Source: JBGCEZ01 sp045106735
Lineage (GTDB): Bacteria; Planctomycetota; Phycisphaerae; Phycisphaerales; SM1A02
Assembly: GCA_045106735.1 (NCBI GenBank)
Contig: JBGCEZ010000050.1
Coordinates: 1-26,580 of the forward strand
Length of the DNA stretch: 26,580 nucleotides
Direction: 5' to 3'
Position 1 is the first letter of the stretch; each line of letters begins with the position of its first letter. The notes under the pieces were generated by a model, which was not told where the DNA came from, ran no database searches, and saw only the letters and a list, made by a program, of their open reading frames with translations. Below, one piece after another: positions 16,263 through 22,956 of the stretch. The position numbers and the translations under genes were made by a program.

Positions 16263-17966
16263 TCAACCGGAAGATCGTCGCTCGTACACACCGGCATCGG
16301 GCCGGGCTTCGCGCCGTGAGCCGACACTCCGAGCAGCCTCGGCCGCGTCTCCGGCCACGCGCGGCGAACCCGCAAGGTCGAGCGGCAACCGCTCGGCAAG
16401 ATCGCCGTCGGCATCGAGATCGAAGATGTCCGACGGAACGTCCGCCGTCGTGGCCAGAGCAATCGCCGGAGACTCGAACTGCAACGAAAAGCGGCCATCG
16501 AGCGTGGTGACGAAATTGGGATCGTCGCCGCGCACGTCGAACGCGCGAACGCCCGCACTGGCGACCGGCTTGCCGGGCCACCCCAGGATCACCGAGCGCG
16601 TGACGCGGAGCATGACCGGACCGGCGATGCGAGGCTTCGGCGGACGATTGGCCGGTGGATCGGCGACGATGGCGTCGATCTCCTGCACCGAACCCACCGG
16701 CAGCGAAGCCGGCCCCATCGCCGACCATGCCTGGGCGATGGGTTCGCCGAGTCGTCCGAATGCCCGATTGCTGGCCACGATCGTCGCCCGCGCGTTCATG
16801 GTTCCCCGCGCCGGCCCGAAACAGATGCCGCCCCCTTGGCCGATCGCCGTGTTTTCGGCCACCGTCACAAACGCCGCGTCCACATGCCCGCCGTTGAGAA
16901 AGACGCCACCGCCATCGCCCAGGGCAACGCATGCATGCACCAGCACGTTCAAGAGCCCAACCTGGCCCGCGTCCGGCGACAATCCAATGGCCCCGCCGTC
17001 CCTCGCGGCGTTGCGATCAAACTCCGTGGCGACGACCTGGACATCGGCCGAACCACGAACGCTGAGACCGCCACCGAGGGTGATCGCCGAATTTCCGGCG
17101 ACCACACACTGCACGATGAGGACGCGCGCTCCGTCGACATGGATCCCGCCGCCGGCCACGCCCACGTTGTTCTGAACCTGGCAGTTGCGAAGGGTCGCGA
17201 GTCCGCCGACGACGGCCACGCCGCCGCCGGGCCCGGCCCACACCGGCATGTCGTCATCGGCCACGCCACCTTCGATCGTGAGACCATCCAGCTCCGCCAG
17301 ACTGCTGCCTCGGTCGCGGCCGATGCGCACCACCTGAAACGCATTGTCGCCCGGCGGCCCCAGCGGATCGTTCTCGGCCAAATCGCCCGACAACACCGTC
17401 GGCGTCTGCCCTGGCGTGCGCTGATCGGGATGGGTTTCAAAGCCGGCAAAGCCGCCGCGAACGGCCACGCCCGAGGGAACGATGAAGGCCGCTTCACGAT
17501 CGCCCACGCGACCGGGTCGAAACACGCCACCGCCGACCCAGACCTCGCGGCCAGCATCGCCCGCCAGCGCGAGCGCGAACGCAAGATCGCCAAGCGGCGC
17601 GGACCAACTCGCGCCATCCCCCTGCCCGCCGGGCATGACATGGATCGGATCGACCATGCCGGCCGACGCCATGAATGCCCCGGATGCAATGGCTGCCCGG
17701 GATGCCTCGGATGCCTCGGATGCTCCGACCGGAACGGCGATCGATCGCGTCGCCGGCGAATCTCGTCTCGGCCCAAGCTTCGAGCCAACCGCCAAGCCGA
17801 CTGCCGGTCCGACGCCCGTCGCCGGAGTCCACGCGGGCATGGATCCCGACGCGGTCGACGCGCTGGATGCCACCGCAACAAGGGCGATTGAAGCGACGAT
17901 GATCGAGCTCCGCCATTTCGGGCACGATCGCGGGCGGCGTTGTCCTGGGCGATGGAGCATCAGCAT
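16263..17966 (-). CDS. Secreted right-handed parallel beta-helix protein
   Basis: 567 residues from ATG 17966. A basic N-terminus and hydrophobic segment (about 22-36) form a signal peptide. A low-complexity Ala/Ser/Glu stretch follows, then repeated rungs such as GLTIEGGVADDD, GGGIHVDGA, GGGLSVRGSA, DGGAIGLS, GDGGGVFLNGG and GQGGGICFG. This is the pattern of the pectate-lyase-like or Chlamydia-Pmp-type beta-helix proteins common in planctomycetes. The C-terminus ends in DAGVYERR, typical of this class. It is probably an extracellular adhesin or a degraded polysaccharide-enzyme scaffold; no catalytic residues can be assigned. The frame is open to 18095, but that extension runs across the terminator hairpin of the upstream gene, so a start at or after 17966 is preferred. 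No Shine-Dalgarno is clear. Confidence 0.75.
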   Translation of the reverse strand: MLMLHRPGQRRPRSCPKWRSSIIVASIALVAVASSASTASGSMPAWTPATGVGPAVGLAVGSKLGPRRDSPATRSIAVPVGASEASEASRAAIASGAFMASAGMVDPIHVMPGGQGDGASWSAPLGDLAFALALAGDAGREVWVGGGVFRPGRVGDREAAFIVPSGVAVRGGFAGFETHPDQRTPGQTPTVLSGDLAENDPLGPPGDNAFQVVRIGRDRGSSLAELDGLTIEGGVADDDMPVWAGPGGGVAVVGGLATLRNCQVQNNVGVAGGGIHVDGARVLIVQCVVAGNSAITLGGGLSVRGSADVQVVATEFDRNAARDGGAIGLSPDAGQVGLLNVLVHACVALGDGGGVFLNGGHVDAAFVTVAENTAIGQGGGICFGPARGTMNARATIVASNRAFGRLGEPIAQAWSAMGPASLPVGSVQEIDAIVADPPANRPPKPRIAGPVMLRVTRSVILGWPGKPVASAGVRAFDVRGDDPNFVTTLDGRFSLQFESPAIALATTADVPSDIFDLDADGDLAERLPLDLAGSPRVAGDAAEAARSVGSRREARPDAGVYERRSSG

Positions 17967-18042
17967 CCATGGTGCCGCGTGATCGACACGGGGCCAAACG
18001 AGAATTCGAGTCCTGCCCCGAATGTGGGAAACAGCGCACGCC

Positions 18043-18084
18043 AAACAACGAACGACGGCCGCCTTCCGAAGAAGACGGCCGTCG
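18043..18084 (-). terminator. Rho-independent terminator of the PEP-CTERM gene
   Basis: On the minus strand a 13-bp stem (18053-18066 with 18071-18084, one C-A mismatch at 18062/18075) closes a C(UUCG)G tetraloop. It is followed by TTCGTTGTTT (18043-18052). It lies about 45 bp after the stop of the PEP-CTERM gene and therefore separates it from the beta-helix gene. Confidence 0.85.
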
Positions 18085-18130
18085 CCGAAAGTCACAGTTC
18101 AGAGCCGATTCCGTGGCCCTGAGGGTCGAC

Positions 18131-18931
18131 TCAGCGGCCGAAGCGACGGCGGGCCGCCGCAACACCGACGAGACCGACGAGGCCGGCCCACGCCGCGGGC
18201 GGCAGCGGGACGACGAGCATCGAGATGCCGTTCGTGCGGTTGGCGATGTCGAGCCAGCCTTCGTTGGCGCGATCCCACTCGGTCAGCTTGCCGTCGGCGT
18301 CGTACGCCGCGTCCAGGCCGGTCATGGAGTGGAACCAGAAGCCGATCTTCTCACCGAAGGCGAGACCGGTCCACACGGTGGAGGGGTCGCCACCGTCGAA
18401 GGCCGGATCGTGGCTGTTGATGATGCTGGCATCGATGTCAAAGCTCATCGTGCGCTTGCCGGCGAAGTCGACGACCGACAGGCTGTTGATCCAGCTGCCA
18501 TCGCTCGAACCCTGGTTCCCGGCGATGAAGTCGGGAGTCTGGTTGCCGGGGCTGTCCGGGTCACCGTCGGTGAACGAGGAGAGATCGTTCTCGCCGTTGT
18601 AGCCGTACGCGGTGAGACCGATGTCGTTGGTGTCGCTGGCGTCGAAGTACAGCAGGGCGAGCTCGCCCGGGTGATTCTTCGGGTTGGGACCGTCGTTGAC
18701 GGCCAGCGTGAAGCCGTCAGTGACCTGGTCACTGAACGTGACGCTCCAGGTGAACTGTTCGGTCATGTCGTTGTAGGACGCGGTGATGGACTCGAAGTTG
18801 CCGGCGGCGTTGTTGCCGGCGTTGATCGAATCCCACTCGAAGGTGTAGAGCGTGTTTGCCTGCGCGGCACCGGCGATGCCGGTAGCGATAGCGCAGCCAA
18901 AGATGGCTCCCTTTGCACTGATGCGGGTCAC
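18131..18931 (-). CDS. PEP-CTERM (VPLP-type) exported protein
   Basis: 266 residues. A signal peptide (1-25, AxA cleavage near AAQA) is followed by an acidic, Asn/Gly/Ser-rich beta-type domain (about 26-238) containing ELALLYFDASD and WTGLAFGEKIGFWFH. The C-terminus is a sorting tail: VPLPPAAWAGL, then a short hydrophobic helix, then RRR near the end. Such tails are recognised and cleaved by exosortase in Gram-negative bacteria that make exopolysaccharide. No exosortase is in the window. The start is GTG 18931, chosen because AGAGGAG lies seven bases upstream and the signal peptide begins there. The leader mRNA carries three hairpins (18960-19024), and a strong terminator follows the gene, so it is a single-gene unit. 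Confidence 0.88.
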   Translation of the reverse strand: MTRISAKGAIFGCAIATGIAGAAQANTLYTFEWDSINAGNNAAGNFESITASYNDMTEQFTWSVTFSDQVTDGFTLAVNDGPNPKNHPGELALLYFDASDTNDIGLTAYGYNGENDLSSFTDGDPDSPGNQTPDFIAGNQGSSDGSWINSLSVVDFAGKRTMSFDIDASIINSHDPAFDGGDPSTVWTGLAFGEKIGFWFHSMTGLDAAYDADGKLTEWDRANEGWLDIANRTNGISMLVVPLPPAAWAGLVGLVGVAAARRRFGR

Positions 18932-18938
18932 TGAATGG

Positions 18939-18945
18939 CTCCTCT
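18939..18945 (-). promoter_or_regulatory. Strong Shine-Dalgarno fixing the GTG start of the PEP-CTERM gene
   Basis: AGAGGAG on the minus strand, seven bases before GTG 18931. It rules out the longer reading starting at 19012, which would also place the signal peptide too far inside the protein. Confidence 0.85.
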
Positions 18946-18959
18946 TTGTCGTACCGATT

Positions 18960-19024
18960 GTCCGGAGTACCCGGACGTGTTCCGAACAGACCTCCTGTTC
19001 GGGTTCCTCCACACGGCAACGTGT
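18960..19024 (-). promoter_or_regulatory. Structured leader with three tandem hairpins
   Basis: Three inverted repeats lie upstream of the PEP-CTERM gene: 18960-18976 (6 bp, loop 5), 18982-19002 (8 bp, loop 5) and 19011-19024 (5 bp, loop 4). On the minus strand the middle hairpin holds a perfect AGGAGGT in its loop and closing pairs, with no start codon at a usable distance. The region between here and the znuA promoter (19025-19284) shows no gene. Confidence 0.55.
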
Positions 19025-19284
19025 AGAGAAGGTACAGGAAAACGCAGCGTTTCATCCCCCAAGAAGCGCAAGAAATGCTCCGAGAGCGCACTTCATGCAT
19101 GCTTTGCATCCACTCAACCTATTTCCACGTCCGAATCCATCCGCGACGCCAATAGACCATCGATCGGACCGCGGCGACCCGGGAAAACCCCACCCTGAGA
19201 GTCCCACCAAATCGAGCCCAGGCTCCGGCCGATCATCTTGGCTGGATCCGGGGCGACTCGGCGAAAACATCCCGTTCCGCCGAC

Positions 19285-19313
19285 TTGACCTGCAAATGCG
19301 AACCCATTATCAA
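19285..19313 (+). promoter_or_regulatory. Promoter of the znuACB operon
   Basis: A -35 box TTGACC (19285-19290; five of six consensus bases) and a -10 box TATCAA (19308-19313; four of six) are spaced by exactly 17 bp. The predicted transcript start is about 19319-19321, at the ATG of znuA itself. The mRNA is therefore probably leaderless or nearly so, which fits the lack of a usable Shine-Dalgarno. Sequence-based prediction only. Confidence 0.55.
19291..19312. promoter_or_regulatory. Zur/Fur-family operator candidate
   Basis: A 22-bp imperfect palindrome, TGCAAATG-6 bp-CATTATCA, with the symmetric form TGNNAATG-N6-CATTNNCA. It resembles Fur-superfamily operators, especially Zur boxes with AATG/CATT cores, although the spacer is not identical to the best-known consensus. 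It fills the spacer between the -35 and -10 boxes of the zinc-uptake operon, an ideal site for zinc-dependent repression. No zur gene is in the window. Confidence 0.55.
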
Positions 19314-19319
19314 TAAGGC

Positions 19320-20324
19320 ATGACCAGCACGCCCCCCCCGTTCGCCCGCGAGCACGGCTCACGCAATCTGCTTCGATGCCCGGACTGCCGGCGCATCTGG
19401 CTCGCGGTCGGCATTGCCGCCGCGATGCTCGTGACGGCCGGCGTGACCCGCGATTGGGGCGCTGAACAAACAGCCGACGCGGCCTCACTCAACTCCGCGA
19501 GCGCCACCGCCACCCCGCCGATCGTCGCCGTCGCCATCGAGCCCCACCGCTGGATCGCCGAACGACTGGTCGGCGCCGACGCCATCGTCCGCGTCGCCAT
19601 CCCGGCCGGATCGAGTTGCTGCGGCCACCAGCCCACCGACCACGCGATTGAAGAGCTTGCCGCCGCCGCCGTGTACTTCCGCGCGGGCGTGCCGGCCGAG
19701 CGCGCACCGTGGCTCGAACGCGGCGTTATGCCGCGCGTCCAGTCCGTCGTCGACCTTTCGACCACGGTTGGTACCACCCTCGGAGGTGGCGCGGCCGACG
19801 ATTCCCACGCATGGACCAGCCCGTCAGCCTTGCGGGCCCACGCTCGCGCGATGGTCGACACCCTCATTCACGACCCCGCCTTCGACGCGCTCGACGAGGA
19901 CGCGCTCGCCCGCCGACACGCCGATCTCGACCGAGCATTGGACGCCCTGGAGTCGCGAACGGCTGAACGGCTGCGTCCCTTTCGTGGACGTCAGATCTGG
20001 GTGGACCATCCGGCGTGGGCGCGACTGGCCAGCGAGCACGGCATCGAGCAAGTCGTGATCGATGCCGACGCCACGAACATGACCGACCATCGCATCGATC
20101 GGCTGCTGAACGACGCCCGATCGCGCGGCATCTCGCACGTCTTCGTGCAGCCGCAGCACCCCGGCCGAATCGCCCGGCGGATCGCCGACGCGGTCGACGC
20201 CGAGGTCATCGTCCTTGATCCCTTTGAGCGCAATCCGATCGATGGCGTTGACCGGGCGGTGGATGCATTCGTGCTCGCCATGCAGCAAGCGGCAGACTCG
20301 CGCACGGCACCCCGCGACCGGTGA
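19320..20324 (+). CDS. znuA: Zinc ABC transporter substrate-binding protein
   Basis: 334 residues, cluster A-I (ZnuA/TroA) family. It binds Zn2+ outside the cytoplasmic membrane and delivers it to ZnuB. An N-terminal CPDC segment is followed by a signal or anchor helix (about 26-42); no lipobox is evident. Metal ligands are visible in the expected order: H103 (CCGHQPTD), H163 (DSHAW), H230 (WVDHPAW) and D300 (VLDPF). A third ligand of His rather than Glu is the zinc type, as opposed to the manganese type. The long His-rich loop of many ZnuA proteins is absent, and a Cys pair (C100, C101) lies beside H103. ATG 19320 is at the predicted transcript start. Its stop overlaps the GTG of znuC (GTGA). 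Confidence 0.88.
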   Translation: MTSTPPPFAREHGSRNLLRCPDCRRIWLAVGIAAAMLVTAGVTRDWGAEQTADAASLNSASATATPPIVAVAIEPHRWIAERLVGADAIVRVAIPAGSSCCGHQPTDHAIEELAAAAVYFRAGVPAERAPWLERGVMPRVQSVVDLSTTVGTTLGGGAADDSHAWTSPSALRAHARAMVDTLIHDPAFDALDEDALARRHADLDRALDALESRTAERLRPFRGRQIWVDHPAWARLASEHGIEQVVIDADATNMTDHRIDRLLNDARSRGISHVFVQPQHPGRIARRIADAVDAEVIVLDPFERNPIDGVDRAVDAFVLAMQQAADSRTAPRDR

Positions 20325-21202
20325 ACGGCATGCGTCCGGCCACCCCAGCGATCGTCTTCGATGCCGTTTCGGTTGTTCGCCCTGGCGAAGTGCTCGCCCT
20401 CGATCGGTGTTCACTCACCATCGGTCGTGGCCAACGCGTCCGGCTCCACGGCCACAACGGCAGCGGCAAGACGACCGCCCTGCTCACCATGCTGGGCCGG
20501 CTGCAGCCGACGACCGGCCAGGTGCAGGTGCTCGGCCGCCCGCCGTCCGTCGCCGCCCGTTCGATCGGGTTCGTGCCCCAGGGCAACACGCTCGATCTCC
20601 ATGCTCCGGCCGACGTTCTGGACGTTGTTCTCTGCGGCACGCCCGCGGCGGGTGGCTGGGGGCTGCGCTGGCCAGCCAGCGCCCGACGCGCATCGGAAGC
20701 GGCCCTGGAGCGCGTCGGCTTGGCCGCGATGGCCCGGCGCGCCATCGGCGCACTCTCCGGCGGCCAACGCCAGCGCGTCCTGCTGGCCCGCGCCTTGGTC
20801 AGCGACCCGCAGCTTCTGCTGCTCGACGAACCCACGACCGGACTGGACGCGGCGGCAGCCGATGCCTTGATCGAACTGCTCGCCGACCTCCCTCCGGAAC
20901 TCACCGTCGTCGCGGCGACCCACGACGCCCGCTTGTCAGCGATCGGCCCCACGCACGTCATCGAACTCGTCGCCGGCCGCCCGGTCGCCCGGCCCGAGGC
21001 ACCGCGGGTCGTTGACTCGGCGAGCCACCCGGCGAGCAATCCGGCGCGCAATCCGGCGAGCAATCCCGCAAGCGACTCGGCACGTCACCCGGCAAGCGCC
21101 CCGGCACGTCACCGAGCAAGCGACCCGGCACTTCACCCAGCAAGCGACACGAAAATCAACCCGGCAATCGACCCGGCAATCGACTCGGCCACGAACCCAT
21201 GA
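20321..21202 (+). CDS. znuC: Zinc ABC transporter ATPase with repeat-expanded tail
   Basis: 293 residues. An ABC ATPase of metal-uptake type: Walker A GHNGSGKT (44-51), Q-loop in FVPQGNT, signature LSGGQRQR, Walker B LLLLDEPTTGLD and the switch histidine in ATHD. It drives zinc import through ZnuB. After about residue 232 the protein becomes a tail of about 60 residues of (Ala-Ser-x-Pro)-like repeats coded by 15 units of 12 bp (21020-21199), in place of the His-rich tail of E. coli ZnuC. The start is GTG 20321, overlapping the stop of znuA; ATG 20330 is an alternative. Its TGA overlaps the ATG of znuB (ATGA). Confidence 0.9.
   Translation: MNGMRPATPAIVFDAVSVVRPGEVLALDRCSLTIGRGQRVRLHGHNGSGKTTALLTMLGRLQPTTGQVQVLGRPPSVAARSIGFVPQGNTLDLHAPADVLDVVLCGTPAAGGWGLRWPASARRASEAALERVGLAAMARRAIGALSGGQRQRVLLARALVSDPQLLLLDEPTTGLDAAAADALIELLADLPPELTVVAATHDARLSAIGPTHVIELVAGRPVARPEAPRVVDSASHPASNPARNPASNPASDSARHPASAPARHRASDPALHPASDTKINPAIDPAIDSATNP
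21020..21199 (+). repeat. 12-bp tandem repeat array (15 units) in znuC
   Basis: Fifteen successive 12-bp units from GCGAGCCACCCG to GCCACGAACCCA, with no spacing error over 180 bp. The consensus is roughly GC(A/G)AGCNANCCG. Units 2 and 4 differ by one base. The last unit supplies the A of the ATG of znuB, so the array runs right to the gene junction. Confidence 0.95.
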
Positions 21203-22068
21203 TCGACTTCTGGCGGGCCTTGCCCGGCAACGAATTGCTCGCCGGCGGCGTGCTTGCCGGCCTCTTGGCCGCGATCGCCTGCGGCGCGACCGGACCGCTC
21301 GTGGTGGCCCGCGGCCTGGTCTTGCTCGTCGGGGCAATCGCCCACGTGGCCGTCGGCGGCGTCGGACTCGCGCTCTATGTTCGCCATCGATGGCCGGAGG
21401 CGTTCGGCTGGCTCGAACCCACACACGGCGCACTCGTCGTCTCCGTCGCCGCGGCGATCGGTCTGGCCGTGGTGCGCCGGCGCGCCGGTGATCGCCTCGA
21501 CATGCTGGTCGGCGCGATCTGGGCTGCGGGCATGTCCGCCGGACTCCTGGCCGCGCGGAGCGTGCCCGGCGGGCAAGCGGAACTCAACATCGCGCTGTTC
21601 GGGAACCTGGCCGCCGTGCCGCAGTCCACCTTGATCACGTCGGCCGTCCTGACCGCGGCGATCCTGGTCAGCATCGGCCTGGTCGGCCGGCGACTGCTCG
21701 TCACGACGATCGATGCCGACTTCGCCCGCACCCGCGGCATGTCGGTCGATCACCTGGAGATGTTCTTGCTGGTCCTGGTCGCCCTGGCCGTGGTCATCCT
21801 CGTCCAGGTGACGGGCCTGCTCCTGGTGCTCGCCCTGCTGACGCTCCCGGCGGCGACGGTCGGCCACTGGGCCCGCCGGCTGTGGTCGATCACCCTGCTG
21901 GCCGGCGGCCTGGCCGCAATCTTGGCCACCGTCCCGCGGGCGGCGGTGTACGGCACCGCCCTGCCCCCGGAAGCGGCGATTGTCGGGGCCGCGGCGTTGA
22001 CCTACCTCGCGAGCCTCATGCTCCGGGGCGTGCTGAACCGACGAACCTCACGGCGGCTCACCGCCTGA
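21199..22068 (+). CDS. znuB: Zinc ABC transporter permease
   Basis: 289 residues, ABC-3 family inner-membrane permease with about eight hydrophobic segments. Family features include the N-terminal GPLVVARGLVLLVGAIAHVAVGG region, the coupling segment DADFARTRGMSVDHLEM, and a C-terminal LLLVLALLTLPAATVG helix. It forms the channel for Zn2+ with ZnuC as motor and ZnuA as donor. It overlaps znuC by 4 bp (ATGA). It is the last of the three overlapping znu genes; the next gene starts 101 bp downstream on the same strand. Confidence 0.92.
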   Translation: MIDFWRALPGNELLAGGVLAGLLAAIACGATGPLVVARGLVLLVGAIAHVAVGGVGLALYVRHRWPEAFGWLEPTHGALVVSVAAAIGLAVVRRRAGDRLDMLVGAIWAAGMSAGLLAARSVPGGQAELNIALFGNLAAVPQSTLITSAVLTAAILVSIGLVGRRLLVTTIDADFARTRGMSVDHLEMFLLVLVALAVVILVQVTGLLLVLALLTLPAATVGHWARRLWSITLLAGGLAAILATVPRAAVYGTALPPEAAIVGAAALTYLASLMLRGVLNRRTSRRLTA

Positions 22069-22169
22069 CCGAACGCCTCGGTCTCGCTCGGTGGATTGGG
22101 ATCCGGTCGGATCCCCCCGGTGTGCCGATCCGTTCATCCGGGCCCGCGCCCAAGAGGATCCAACCGGCC

Positions 22170-22892
22170 ATGACCGCACCCGACGAACTCGCTCGCGTAC
22201 GCCGGCTCGCCTGGCTTGGCTTTGCCTTCGGCTGCATCGGGATGCTGGCGTCGGGGGCGGCGGGCCTGGCGCTCGTCAACGCCGCGGCCGAGCCCGACGA
22301 GCCGCCGGCTCCCGAACCCGCCCCGGCGAGCGTGCGCACGCCGTCGGTCGAACTCACCAACTCGGCCGGGGCTGTCGTCGGCCGCTTCTCCACCGACGAG
22401 AACGGGCACGGGGCGCTGGAACTGCTCAACCGGGCTGGCGTCCGGACCGTCGCGTTTGGCGCGGACCCCGCCGGCCAGGGGCAGATCCAGATCTTCAACA
22501 GCTTTGGCCAGCCCGTCGCCGGCGTGTTCGTGGACGATCAGTCCAATGGTTCGGTGGAGCTTTCCGGTCCCGACGGCCAACGACTCGCGTCGCTGTACGT
22601 CGACGGGCTGGGTCGCGGGGCGGCGCACCTGGCCCGCCCGGACGGCACGCCGGTCTTGAACGTGGCGAGTGATCCCCGCGGGACGGCGTGGGTCCAGCTC
22701 TCCGGCCCGAACGGTCAACCGGTCGTGGCCGCGGCGGCCCCGGCCTCGGGTGGTGGCCACGTGCTGAGTGCGGCGGCCAACGGCCCGTGGCGCGATGCGA
22801 CCACCGGTTTGGAGCCCGCCGCCGGCATCACGCCGGGCGATGCGCTGATCGGGCCGATGCCGCGAACCCCGTCGTCGACCGCGCGGAAGTAG
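22170..22892 (+). CDS. Membrane-anchored protein of six ~23-residue repeats
   Basis: 240 residues, not recognised. One helix near the N-terminus (about 14-37) is probably a signal anchor, followed by a Pro/Glu-rich linker (41-54). Residues 60-196 are six repeats of 22-24 residues (60-81, 82-104, 105-127, 128-150, 151-172, 173-196). Each has the pattern hydrophobic-x-Leu/Ile-x-x-x-x-Gly-x-hydrophobic-hydrophobic-x-hydrophobic-x-x-Asp-x-x-Gly-x-Gly, for example VELSGPDGQRLASLYVDGLGRG. Alternating strands with Gly turns suggest a beta-solenoid or trimeric beta-fibre exposed outside the inner membrane. The last 45 residues are disordered. The start is ATG 22170 with AGAGGA eleven bases upstream. 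It lies between znuB and the DtxR-type regulator on the same strand; a link to metals is only positional. Confidence 0.75.
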   Translation: MTAPDELARVRRLAWLGFAFGCIGMLASGAAGLALVNAAAEPDEPPAPEPAPASVRTPSVELTNSAGAVVGRFSTDENGHGALELLNRAGVRTVAFGADPAGQGQIQIFNSFGQPVAGVFVDDQSNGSVELSGPDGQRLASLYVDGLGRGAAHLARPDGTPVLNVASDPRGTAWVQLSGPNGQPVVAAAAPASGGGHVLSAAANGPWRDATTGLEPAAGITPGDALIGPMPRTPSSTARK

Positions 22893-22956
22893 ATTGGGAC
22901 CGCCGGCCCCGTTGTCGTCGGCCTCGGCCCCCAGCAACTCCGGACCGTCCCCCGTC

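Noticed and set aside
18131..19012. Longer PEP-CTERM protein starting at 19012
   Set aside because: Strong Shine-Dalgarno and signal peptide place the start at GTG 18931.
21020..21199. CRISPR-like array
   Set aside because: Repeats are 12 bp with no spacers and keep the reading frame of znuC; it is a coding satellite.
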